DNA of 64,000 nucleotides from Siphlonurus alternatus (Eukaryota; Arthropoda; Insecta; Ephemeroptera; Siphlonuridae): contig OX463778.1 in NCBI GenBank assembly GCA_949825025.1, forward strand, positions 45,114,646 through 45,178,645, read 5' to 3'. Position 1 is the first letter of the stretch. The number at the start of each line of letters is the position of its first letter. The notes beneath the pieces are model-generated. The model did not search any database. It was not told the DNA's origin and saw nothing but the letters and a program-made list of their open reading frames with translations. The translations under genes and the position numbers were made by a program. Shown piece by piece: positions 13,611-25,000 of the stretch.

Positions 13611-14313
13611 CAGGGTTATTCTCCTATTGTTATCGGGTATACGCGCATCAGAAAAAGTGGACATTTTCATTGTTGGGGATACGTAGTAACGTAACTCAAT
13701 GTTAAAAGTTAAAATCGATTTTTTCGATACTTTTTCTGGAGCTCCAGAGGATTTACATTCTTAACCAAATGCACCTAGGGGTTTTAAAGGGCGAAAAGAA
13801 CGATTTTTGAGACGATAGAGACATTCACTCAGTGATTTCATTGATTTTAATGCATTAAAAATTGGACGCTTCTGATTGGCTGATCAGAATTTGTTGATTT
13901 TTTCAGTTGCAAATTCCTATTGTTGAAAATTTGCGCTTGGTCCCTGTATAAATAATTAATATTTTTGAAATAAATAAATATAACAATTTATAACACTATT
14001 TTCTACCATTTATTATTTTTTAAATGATTTTCATAACATAAAAAGTCTTTTTTAAAATTAAATTATGGGCAAAAAGTGTTTTTTTTTATTGCAGCTCTCT
14101 GATTGGTTTAAAAGTGGACATTCTTTAACCAATGATATCGCTCGAAAATATTCAACAATTAAAATTTCAGCCAATTAGAAAAAAATCAACAACTTTATTT
14201 TGGCCAATCACAGCAATTCCAAATGACCACTTTTAGGCCAATCAGAATTCAGTATTTAGCGCCATAAGCCAGACAGTGGCGCGTATACCCTCTATTATAG
14301 GAGAATAGCCCTG
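13611..14313. mobile_element. hAT-type non-autonomous element with perfect 8-bp duplication
   Basis: 703 bp bounded by inverted ends (CAGGGTTATTCTCCTAT left; ATAGGAGAATAGCCCTG right), with a further match in GGGTATACGCGC. The identical 8-mer CAAGGGAT lies at 13603-13610 and 14314-14321. No coding capacity. CAGGG ends with an 8-bp duplication fit hAT elements. Confidence 0.85.
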
Positions 14314-14532
14314 CAAGGGATTTGAAATAAAAAAAAAAAAGAAGCCTACAGCTGGCTCAGGACTCAGGACAGCTGGTGGGGGCGTTAGCTTAGGATTAGT
14401 TTTCTTCTACAATCTACAATCCTACTCAATCGTGTTGACAGCTACAGTTCGGCTGTAGAGAAATGTTTATTGTTTTTTCTTTGCAGTGAACTTACAATAT
14501 TCACATCACAGTTTACATCATGAAGGCTTAGT

Positions 14533-14630
14533 CACAGACAAACAGACGTATATTAACACCGTGTGGGACGTTTGGGCCCGTTGTTTACGATCGTTTCACC
14601 TCAGAGTTCATGAATTATTCCTTTGTCTGT
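14533..14630. mobile_element. 98-bp hAT-like MITE just upstream of VPS36
   Basis: Ends CACAGACAAA and TTTGTCTGT are inverted. A perfect 8-bp duplication, GGCTTAGT, lies at 14525-14532 and 14631-14638. It sits 84 bp before the VPS36 ATG, so it may lie in the promoter or 5' UTR. Confidence 0.75.
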
Positions 14631-14714
14631 GGCTTAGTTGACATTGCAACCATAGGTATAATTAAGATTATAGTACAGTATATACTGTATGATACAATAC
14701 GGTAGTGTTAGAAG

Positions 14715-17686
14715 ATGGATCGCTTTGAATACGAGCATCATCATTTACATCCAGAAGAAGACGAAGTTTTAAAACACAGAAGTGTCAAAGTTTACGATGG
14801 TGATGAAAAGGTAAGGTATAATTCTATATTATTTCATATTTATGTATGATCGATACTGTAGCTGTATGCATATGCATACTTGTTCATCAGTATGTATGTA
14901 CATACTGCAATGTACATATGCATACAGTACATATCATATGTATGCATATGATATTCATGCAGATATGCATAAAGTACTGAACATATATGCTGGGCTATGG
15001 GCTATGTACATACTGTACATACAGTAGCATACGTATATACTGTATGTACGTATCATACTGTATGTATGTACAGCATCACATTCTTTTTATGCTATTATTT
15101 AAACTTTTTGCAGAATGCTACATTTGAACAGGGAGAGCTTGTGGTAACATCGCACCGTTTGCTTTACTCTCGAACTGAGACATCTCGAGCATCCAATACT
15201 GGCCTGTGTCTTCGTTTGCATTACGTGATCTATGTAGAAGAAGAGCGATCAAGTAGTTTTGGCTTCAGTCGTAGCAAAAAGGTCTTGTTACATCTGGCAG
15301 AACCAGCTCCAGGTAATATACATATTCTATAGTCTAAAGGTGCTTTCACGTAGTCCAAAATTGTTACATTATTCGTAGAAATGCCTTTCACGTGCAGTTG
15401 CTGCTGTGGAAAATCATGTAAATGCCATAGAAAAATGAAGATAAGTTTGATATTTCTACAGAGCACCATAGAATGTGCCGCAGGAAATTGTGAGGTTCTA
15501 TGGTGTGCTGCGGCGTAATCAACAACATTTAAATTTTCTACATAATTATGGCATAATGTGGCATAATTCCAATTTTGTACTATTTATTTTGAAAGCACCT
15601 TAAGGGACAGGGGACCCTAAAAATTAGTATTTTTTTAATCAAACTGATTGTGAGTATGAATACATGCCACACGGTGGCGAGTGCCCCAGCGTAAGCGGCT
15701 CGCGAGTAACTAAAGTGTGGATACTGTGGATTGCTGACTTCACGAATGGCAACACAGCTGCCTCTTTTCCATGGATCTCACTCCCCCCTCTTCCCGTCCA
15801 GCCGTACTCTCAGTCAGTGCAAGGTTGCATGCGGCTCTCTATATTTATTTAATTTTTATAAATTCGGGGGATGGTCCGAAAACGGTAATTTACTCATTAC
15901 TCGCATTAACATATCTTACAGTAACTTTTTATGCATTCATGATTTTATTGTCCCGTCTCTTTAATACACAAAGTACAGTGTAATGTCTGAAGGTTTGTAT
16001 GTTCATCATGCAGTATGATATCATAATTTATAGAGTATGCCATGCTCTTCCAATTAAGTCAAGCTCTGGATCTGCCCTTTTATCTAATTCATATTATGTA
16101 TACAACATCATGTGAATATAGTGAATAAGGTGCTTTTTGGAACTCCCAGCCCCCACCTTTGTGGGGTGCTAGAATAGGAAAAAGTGGGTGCATAAATGGA
16201 TTTGAAAGAGTGAGAGTGGAATTACCACCTAAGTTTTCAAATACACTGTATATTTTAAAATTGATAAAGAAAGGTAACCTAACTATCACAATACATATCG
16301 GTATTCTGAACATTATTAGAAACCTTGTCCTTTAATTTTTATATAGGTTTGACTTGTCTGCAAGGAATAAGAGCAAGCAAAGTAAGTAAAGATATTGAGG
16401 GTGTTCCATTAGACCCGATATTATAAATTTGCTGTCACTGTCAGAAATTGTATGATTTCAGCTCCGTTTTTCTAAGTAAGCAATTGTTATTTATATATTG
16501 TAGTTGTTATAAAATTCGAACCTTGTAGGCAAAAATGTACTGCATGGAGACTTTAGAGAGTGATTTATATTTTTATTTAAATATCTTGGAGTTATCTTCT
16601 TTATCTTCTCTTTTATGCTTTCTTGTATGAGGCCACTGTGCTTCTAAGCCAATTAAGGTAGAGATAACGTCGAACAGCTGTTCGACGTAATCCCCTTTGA
16701 TTAACATGTAAACCTTAGCAAATTGACAAAAATTCTGAAATTTTTTTGAGAGGCAGATATTAGTGCCTAAAAGCCATAGCAAAAGTTTCAAAAACATTTA
16801 ACGAGCCGATTTTTTTAAATTAATTTTTTAGTTTGTCTCTCCATGGGAAAGCCCTATGCTGAAAATTAAAAAAATTAATTAAAAAAAAATCGGCTCGTTA
16901 AATCGTTTTGAAATTTTTTCTATGGCTTTTAGGCACTAATATCTGCCTCTCAAAAAAATTTCAGAATTTTTGTCAATTTGCTAAGGTTTACATGTTAATC
17001 AAAGGGGATTACGTCGATCAGCTGTTCGGCGTTATCTCTACCTTAAGGGACTTATTAATAATGCTCATTAATAAGTTCCTCCTTCTCTAGTGATGTTAGT
17101 GCTGAGTCTAAATGATGTCCTTTGTCTTGTATTTTAAGGGAAGGGGGAAGTATATTGAGAAACGACATTTAATTTACAGTAGAGTTAACAGAGGGTGTAG
17201 TCCGTATTAGGTTCCGAACGTTCAGAACATATGAGTGATTACGGACCGACTCTGAACAAAAACATTGACTTCAGAACATCAGATAACGGACCACTTTAAG
17301 AACATTCTTTTTCGCGGTAATACGCATCAGTTTAAAAAAAAATACGAAAAAGAGAGAACTGTTCACTGGCTTCAGAAATTTTAACATAAAACTCACGTAA
17401 CAGTTATTGATCACCAATTAAGCAAAGATTTACCTCAAATCAAACAGTTATCACGTAGGTTGCACAGGTTTGTTACGTACTTTTCAAATTTCCCCCAAAA
17501 AATTGTGATCAGCTGACTCTAGTTCCGATGGTTCGGAGGAAAAGTTCGCAACACTCGAAACCTCTTTTTTGAAGTCAGCTGACTTACTTCGGGTAACCTC
17601 GGAAATGGTTCTGAACATTCAGAACATAATTACGGGACGCCAAATCGAAGGTTCCGAACGTTCAGAACATAATACGGACTACACCC

Positions 17687-17719
<33 letters not shown>

Positions 17720-20700
17720 AAATCTGAATTTAAGATTGCCTAATTTTCTAAAAATATGTAGTTCAAGTGATCTTCCATACTAAATCAAAATCCAAAAAAG
17801 TCTATTTCACATTTTAAATAGGTTCTTGAGAAGAGAACCAACAGAATTTCAACAGAGTGAACTTGCTGTTTAACTCGAGGCCTCATCTGATAAAAACTTG
17901 ATTTCTTTAAAAAAAAAAAAAAAAAAAAAAGTCAACCGGTAGGTGGTATAATGAAAAGATATTGTGGTGTTTTATAACTCAAGCTTTAACCAAAGACTGT
18001 TAAAGAAACAATGGCCTGAATAAAAAAAAAAAAATGAAGAAAATCTGCAATGTTAATTTTATTATAAAGGAAAAGAACCATTACGATTGGATGATTTTAG
18101 GTAAAAGAAAAGCGATAAATATAGCGAAGGATTACGTGATGTTTAAAGCCGAAAATAGCAAAAAAAGAGTTTCACACAATGTATAGCGACACACAAAAAG
18201 TTGGAATTTTTTTAGCTCTTTTATGAGTTTATCAATGTTAATTTTAAAAATTTTCACTAGTGTTTCCCCCCCCCCCCCCCCCCCCCCCCCCGCCTGGACT
18301 ACTTTTAAACAATGCAACTTTTTGTGTACCACAGGAAAGCAACCAGGACCAGTAGAAAAAAGCCTTCACAATTTCATCAGATTGTCTTTTAAAGAAGGTT
18401 ATGATGGAAGCTTTGTTGCGACTCTGAATGAAGTTATTCAGCGGAAGAAGTGGGAAATAATTCCAGGACCATTCTTGCCAACAGTTTCTACCCAGGTACT
18501 TTAATGATGAAAAAAAAAAAAAAAAAAAAGTGATATGTGCTTTATTGATCTGGAATCTGGACCGTTATGATACCATTTTTCCTACTTTAAAATGCATAAT
18601 ATTTGTTTCATTCAAGTTTTTGAAGTGATCAATTATATCAATATATTCTCATTTAATTTCATGCATTTCAAATTATTTCGAGCTCTGCAACCAACATTTA
18701 TTTTGTTATTATTATTATTATTATTTTGTGATCTCTTTACTTTTCCCATACATTTTCCACTCTACTGTCATAAGATTACTGAGTCATGAGATTTTTTATT
18801 ATAAAATGAATTAAAAAAAAAATAAAATAAAAGCTCAAATTTTTTGGCAGATTTTCCTAAGGTTGGAAACTTTTTAACAGAAAATTTTAAGCTTAACCAT
18901 TTTTGCAATTTATACACAATGTTTATCCCCACCACTGCCTCCATTACTCGATCCACTCTTGATGACCTTGATATATTGGTTGCAGCAATATTTGAAGAAC
19001 AGAAAAAAAATATCATTTGTCTTTTGAAATATATGTGCACTGTGCAGTATAAAAAATCAGTTAAAACATTTTTTGGACATAGTTTTAAAATTATTTATTT
19101 TGTTTTTAGTCAAGTATGAAGTCCATAATTTAATTTTAGAATGTCCATTTAAAATGTTGGCACTTTTCAGACTGCGTAGCTTTTTCTTACTGCAATGTCA
19201 GCGCGTATGGAGGTGGCATGAACATTGTGTATATAAATGTATTTTTACTATTTTGATTGTCCATTATATACATTAAAAGATCACTAATAGTGTTTTAAAA
19301 TCAGTCCACAGGAAGAGTAATAAGAGCTGGAATTGTGGGTATTGAGAGGCAAATCCATCTCAAACATAAGGCAACTGATGATAGTATATCCTTGGCATTT
19401 GAAGATTTAAGCAAGCTGATGAGTATGGCTAAGGATATGGTACAATTGTCCAAGAGCATATCTAACAAGATTCGGGTAAGTCACTGCAGTCCCATTGTTG
19501 GATCTTGTCTGATCAGTAGTAATTGGTGCAGGAACGACAAGGTGACATCACAGAGGACGAGACACTACGTTTCAAGTCTTACCTACTGAGTCTTGGTATT
19601 GATGACCCAGTCACAAGAGATGCCTTTCGTAGCGAGAGCCAATATCATCAAACCCTTGCGCAACAGCTTGCCTCAATGCTGGAGCAGCCAATCAAGGTGA
19701 AAGAACGGCAAATTGTGTAAATATCTAAGGTTATTATTTGATGATTTGATTAACAATTTTTATTTTTTGTTGTATTTTTTCCATGACATGTCTGTAAGAT
19801 ATATAAATTTTTTGAACATGAGCTCTGAAGTCTGAATCTATTTTTTTACATCTAGTAGTAAGACAAAATTTAAACAAACTGGTATTTAGTGTAGCAAAAA
19901 AGTTAACACCTATTGCTTATCCTCGCTATTAGTAAAAGCAGCTTGTAGGCAGCAGTGGATCCAGCGGGTGGCTCTGGGTGAAAAAGTGGAGGGGGACCAC
20001 CACCCCTTATCTATCAAACTAAATAATATAGATGTTAAGTAAAGTTTGTAAAATGATGGTTGATTGATTGTTTTATGAGTGATTGATGTGCACTTTATAC
20101 ATCACTACTAATGTGAGAGAAAAGACAGGGTATTTTGCTTGTCTAAATTATTGTATGTTGTTGCATTCTTTTGTTGTGACTTGTTCCACATATAGTTTGT
20201 ATATAATTTGTCAAAGAATTTTATACAAAATTAAAGGCACATAATATATGCTTAGTATGTAAATTGGACAAATGTAAAACGATATAATATGCTTATTTAT
20301 TTTCTCTGGTTTGTTAACTATTATATATTATTTCATTAATTGTTTATTTCCTTATTATTGTGCGTTTACAGGGATTCGCTACACAACCTTCGGGAAGTGA
20401 ATTGTTTTGTTCTTATTGGACTGTTTGTGAATTTCCTGCCTCTGAATTGTTATTTATGTACTCATGAGGGAAATATAATAAAATAAAATTAAAATATGTT
20501 ATATTGTAGGAGATGGGTGGCATGATGACTATGGCTGAAGCCTTTTGTCGGGTCAACCGTGCTCGTGGCCTTGAGCTTCTATCTCCAGAGGATATGTTGC
20601 GTGCCTGTGAACTGATGACATCCCTACGGCTTTCTGTGGCCCTGCGCACCTTTGACAGTGGTGTCAAGGTATTACAACTGCCCTCGCACAGTGATGAAAG

Positions 20701-20955
20701 CATTGCCAAAATAACTGCAAGTGCTGTGAGTGTGGTCACAAAACTGAATAAAATGCTTGAGGTTAAACAAATCTTCTGTTTCAGCTTGAAGACAATGGTT
20801 CATTCACTTCAGAAGAATTGGCCCAGGCTCTCGGGATCTCAGTATTGCTAGCAAAGGAACGACTTATTACAACGGAAAAACTTGGAAAAGCTTGTCGAGA
20901 TGACAGCATAGAAGGTCTTAGGTTTTACCCTAACCTTTTTCTTACAAAAATTTAA
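14715..20955 (+). CDS. VPS36: VPS36, ESCRT-II complex subunit (7 coding exons)
   Basis: Vacuolar protein sorting 36 acts in the cytosol on endosome membranes. With SNF8/VPS22 and VPS25 it forms ESCRT-II, which sorts ubiquitinated cargo into multivesicular bodies. Coding exons: 14715-14810, 15114-15312, 18335-18495, 19305-19475, 19532-19696, 20510-20725, 20785-20955. They total 1179 nt (392 codons plus stop), close to the roughly 386 of vertebrate VPS36. All introns are GT-AG and the phases join cleanly. Residues 1 to about 135 match the GLUE domain (MDRF start, [21 protein letters not shown]-like LSFKEGY), which binds phosphoinositide and ubiquitin. The rest is the EAP30/winged-helix region, with [47 protein letters not shown] and the end [13 protein letters not shown]. 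No NZF finger insert is seen. The start is the only ATG giving the conserved MDRF. MITEs lie in intron 2 and on both sides of the coding region. Confidence 0.97.
14811..15113 (+). other. VPS36 intron 1, dense in TGCATA / TACTGTA motifs
   Basis: A 303-bp GT-AG intron made largely of overlapping TATGCATA, GTACATAC and TACTGTA strings. The same strings recur at about 25.7-26.0, 28.6-28.8, 55.0-55.3 and 55.9 kb. Confidence 0.6.
16657..17042. mobile_element. TTAA-flanked foldback MITE in VPS36 intron 2
   Basis: A 386-bp palindrome with ends GGTAGAGATAACG and CGTTATCTCTACC. TTAA lies at 16653-16656 and 17043-17046. The arms match over about 170 nt with few changes around a centre at about 16830-16870. 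Confidence 0.88.
17193..17686. mobile_element. Foldback MITE in VPS36 intron 2
   Basis: 494 bp. The left end, GGGTGTAGTCCGTATTAGGT, is matched by its near-complement ending CGGACTACACCC on the right. GTTCCGAACGTTCAGAACAT follows on both arms. The right end abuts an (AG)n run at 17687-17712, which hides any target duplication. Confidence 0.8.
18266..18291 (+). repeat. Uninterrupted C26 tract in VPS36 intron 2
   Basis: Twenty-six consecutive C, ending 43 bp before the exon 3 acceptor. Pure G/C runs are exceptional in this AT-rich window. The minus strand is G26 and could form a quadruplex. Its exact length may be an assembly estimate. Confidence 0.9.
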
Positions 20956-20976
20956 ATTTTGAATTTTCTTTAAAAT

Positions 20977-21380
20977 GAGGAATTTGCATGCCATTTTTTT
21001 ACTAGTTCAGTCGAAAGATGTTGTTGAAAAATACACCCCTGAATTTTATGTGATTTTTTCAAGTAATGCATCATACAAGAAATGGAGATTTAAAAAGTCA
21101 CGTGACCTGAAGGCATCGCTTATGACGTCATGTTGGTATGGAAACAAATATAATAAATGATATAAACCTTGGTTAATTATTGATTGTTTATTATTTATTT
21201 CCATAGCAACGTTACGTCATATAGGTCATAGGCGATGCCTCTAGGTCACGTGACTTTTTAAACCTCCATTTTTGGTATGATGCATTTTTACTAGAAAAAA
21301 TCACATACAATTCAGGGGTACGTGTATTTTTCAACAGCCTCTTTCGACTAAACGAGCAAAAAAATGGCATGCAAATTCCT
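20977..21380. mobile_element. Foldback element directly after the VPS36 stop
   Basis: Arms begin AGGAATTTGCATGCCATTTT and end in its complement; both carry TTGAAAAATACAC and AAAAAGTCACGTGAC. It starts 22 bp after the VPS36 stop codon, so it probably lies in the 3' UTR. No clear target duplication. Confidence 0.8.
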
Positions 21381-22608
21381 AATTATATTTATATTTTATA
21401 TTACAGAAAAACAATGGCCTTATTTTCTCTGCTTGTACGTAACTAATTAATTTGAACAATTCAGCAAAGCTTTAAGGAACGATTAAAGTAGTGTTTTTCA
21501 TTGAAATATGATGTATTAATATACATATAATTATTATATATATGTAAAAATAATATATTTTAACCTTAAATTTGAAGTTTCTTAAAAATGTAATTAACGA
21601 ATTATCTCAGTAACTTCGACATAATAGAATGTTTTATTGAAATTTTCAGTCAGACGGAATTAAATGAAATGAATTACAAAAATTCAAGAAGAATGTTCTG
21701 AAATTTAATCGCTTATGTATGGTTTGGCAATATTTAAAGGAGTGGTTTTCTCACAACACAACTCCATTTCTGGTTTCTGTCCATAAGGCTCCATGTTAAA
21801 CTTTCACCTCAATTTTCACAAAATTGTTCCACTTCAAAGTGTGTACTATATATATGTATGTCATCTATTGATGGCGAGTTTAATGTCCCTTGCAATTCTT
21901 GTTGCATTCAAGGGGTCCGCAATTCCGAGATCTCATGCAATCAACTGAAATTAATTCATCCTTAATTAAGGTATATAAAAATTTGTACAAATGCAAAAAT
22001 TGTTTTCCTTGAATTGCAATGGAATTGAATTCCTTGCAAAATTCAAGAACTTATATTGATTGAATTTGAATGTGTGATTACTTTTAATATAATTTGGTAT
22101 AATTAAACATAATTTTTAAAGTCTTCATATATGAGAATTTGTTTTATTTGATCTGACACAAACACTACATATTTCATGGAAAATATTTTAATATTATTTA
22201 AATCTATATATATTATGTATATTATAATTTTAAGTCTTATTGACATGCATATTTATGTGTGTACATAATAATTAGGATACGTCTGCATATAAAATACATA
22301 TTATATATAATTCTATATTGATGGTTCAGCGGGGAGAATGCGCTGGTTAATTTACGCATTGAATTCTCCCGAATGAACAACCTTTGCAAACATATATTGC
22401 AGGTTTATTTTTATCCTTTGTAATTGTAATTATTTTGTTGAAAAGGCAAACCCGTCATTTTGTTCATTAATTCCGGAGAATGCAAAGTATATAGCGCTTT
22501 CTGCGCGGAACCATAAATTAATTTATTAATTAGTGCCGGACTAATATTATATTTTATCTGCTTTTTGACCGAGCTTTAATTGATGTCACAATTGCGTTAG
22601 CTTTGATA
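21381..22608. other. AT-rich intergenic DNA
   Basis: No gene or structured repeat recognised. VPS36 polyadenylation probably lies near its start. Confidence 0.5.
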
Positions 22609-22618
22609 CCCTATTGGA

Positions 22619-22912
22619 AATATACAATTGTATTCAGCCAAATTACAATTGTAATTTGACTGATTACAATTGTAAAACTAAGATTGCAATTGTAAAACTT
22701 GGGTTACAATTGTAACATTTGGATTACAATTGTAATGTTCATGATTACAATTGTATTATTTGAGATTACAATTGCTTTCAGGCTCTGATACAATTGTATT
22801 TGTTAGAATACAATTGTATTTCTTAGATTACAATTGTAATTCTTAGATTACAATTGATTTTTGTGCTTACAATTGTAATTTTTACAATTGTAATTAGATT
22901 GCAATTGTATCT
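22619..22912. repeat. TTACAATTGTAA array, left end of element A
   Basis: About 13 copies of ACAATTGTA or close variants at 15-30 bp spacing, each a palindrome. The partner array is at 39879-40003. Confidence 0.85.
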
Positions 22913-23129
22913 GGATTACATAATTACTAAAAAAAAATGGTATTTTCATTGTTAATTTATATTACACGTATATACATTTTGTCAAATTCTTATTACTTCA
23001 TTCAATTAATATTTTTTTATGCTAAGTACGTAACTTGGCTGTAAGATATAATTAAGATACAAAGGTACTATATGAAGCTTTAATTGATATTATATATTTT
23101 AAATAAATAATTATTTTTGGAAAAAAAAC

Positions 23130-23555
23130 ATAGATCGACCATCGACCCCTTATAGGGTCACAAAAAAAAGTCAGATCAAATCGATGCATGTTAACATATA
23201 AAGTGTAACAAAAAATATAAAAAAATACAATTTTTTTGAATTTATGCTATATTTTAATGCATTAGGGGTCAACCCCTACTAGGCCATTGTGGTTGTATTA
23301 TGTCATCAAAAGCACTTAACTAATAGCTGCATGAACCTGTCTCGTAGTATATATCACTTTATTTTTTAAATATGAATTTGAAAAAAATCAAGGGTCGACC
23401 CCTAAAAGGGTCACATTGAAAAAGGTAAAAATATAATTCAGAGATGTATGTTAAATTATATAATATATATCATGAAAAAATGGTTAGAAAAAAAATTAAT
23501 TTTTCAATCAAATGTTAGGAGTCGACCCTTAAAGGGTCATTAAGATTAAAAAAAC
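23130..23555. repeat. GGGTCGACCC-type motif cluster, left
   Basis: Motifs such as CGACCCCTTATAGGGTC, GGTCGACCCCTAAAAGGGTC and GTCGACCCTTAAAGGGTC repeat here. The same class recurs at about 34815-34975, on the far side of element B. They look like the inner-end motifs of another TIR element between A and B whose terminal repeats I cannot locate. Confidence 0.6.
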
Positions 23556-23910
23556 TCAATGTTGAACCTGTACCCACGTCTAAATCTGGACTACATCTGA
23601 ACTGCAGCAGTTCAGATCAGTTCAAAATTATGCTAGTTCAGATAGTTGTAAACAGTATAAAATTGGCCGGTTTTGAACTGTTTGAGCTACCAATTTTGAA
23701 CTGGCCACAGTTGTAAATAGCTCATAGCAGTCCAGACAATACAGCTCAGAACAGTCCAGCCTAGCTCAAACTAGCTCGTTTACGTTGATACTCAGGCAGT
23801 CCATTATAGCTCAAACTAGTTCATTGCTGCTATACATGCAACAGTCCATTCTAGTTCAGAATAGTCCAGCCTAGCTCAAAAAGTCCAAAGCACTATAGCA
23901 GCTGTACTGC

Positions 23911-24833
23911 AGTCCAGGGCAGTCCATTCTAGTTCAGATTAGTCCAGCCTAGCTCAAAAAAGTCCAAAGCACTGTAGCAGCTGTACTGCAGTCCAGGGCA
24001 GTCCGTTCTAGTTCAGAATAGTCCAGCCTAGCTCAAAAAAGTCAAAAGCACAATAGCAGCTGTACTGCAGTCCAGGGCAGTTCATTCTAGTTCAGAATAG
24101 TCCAGCCTAGCTCAAAAAAGTCCAAAGCACTGTAGCAGCTGTACTGCAGTCCAGGGCAGTCCATTCTAGTTCAGAATAGTCCAGCCTAGCTCAAAAATTC
24201 CAAAGCACTATAGCAGCTGTACGGCAGTCCAGGGCAGTTCATTCTAGTTCAGATTAGTCCAGCCTAGCTCAAAAAAGTCCAAAGCACTGTAGCAGCTGTA
24301 CTGCAGTCCAGGGCAGTTCATTCTAGTTCAGAATAGTCCAATCTAGCTCAAAAAAGTCCAAAGCACTATAGCAGCTGTACTGCAGTCCAGGGCAGTTCAT
24401 TCTAGTTCAGAATAGTCCAGCCTATAGCTCAAAAAAGTCAAAAGCACAATAGCAGCTGTACTGCAGTCCAGGGCAGTTCATTCTAGTTCAGAATAGTCCA
24501 GCCTAGTTCAAAAAAGTCCAAAGCACTGTAGCAGCTGTACTGCAGTCCAGGGCAGTCCATTCTAGTTCAGAATAGTCCAGCCTAGCTCAAAAATTCCAAA
24601 GCACAATAGCAGCTGTACTGCAGTCCAGGGCAGTCCATTCTAGTTCAGAATAGTCCAGCCTAGCTCAAAAAAGTGCAAAGCACTGTAGCAGCTGTACTGC
24701 AGTCCAGGGCAGTCCATTCTAGTTCAGAATAGTCCAGCCTAGCTCAAAAAAGTCCAAAGCACTGTAGCAGCTGTACTGCAGTCCAGGGCAGTCCATTCTA
24801 GTTCAGAATAGTCCAGCCTAGCTAAAAAAATTC
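23911..24833 (+). repeat. 79-bp tandem array (about 12 copies) in the left end of B
   Basis: The unit runs from CAGTCCAGGGCAGTCCATTC through TAGTTCAGAATAGTCCAGCC to CTGTAGCAGCTGTACTG. Units differ by a few bases. Each holds several AGYYCA hexamers. More degenerate AGYYCA sequence precedes it from 23589. Confidence 0.9.
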
Positions 24834-24836
24834 CAA

Positions 24837-25000
24837 CTTGACTGCAATATGTTCTATAGTAGAACCATTTTATGATCAGCGCTGTCACTTTGACGAGGCA
24901 AGCCGGCAGCTGGTATTCAGCCTGCAGCCGCCGGCTTGCTTCGTCAAAGTGACAGCGCTGATCATAAGATGGTTCTACTATAGAACATATTGCAGTCAAG
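24837..25000. mobile_element. 164-bp palindromic MITE inside B
   Basis: Left arm CTTGACTGCAATATGTTCTA and right arm its complement; arms of about 75 nt are almost perfectly paired around a short loop (CTGGTATTCAG). It sits at the inner edge of the 79-bp array. No evident target duplication. Confidence 0.85.

Noticed and set aside
13454..13705. Open frames of alternating Tyr-Ile beside (TA)n tracts (also 11293, 59234)
   Set aside because: Direct translation of TA microsatellites.
18844..19119. Extra exon within VPS36 intron 3
   Set aside because: It has an acceptor-like TTTTTGGCAG and an open frame, but exons 3 and 4 join cleanly with full family similarity and nothing missing.
20513..20851. 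112-codon plus-strand ORF as an independent gene
   Set aside because: It is VPS36 exon 6 read through intron 6 into exon 7.
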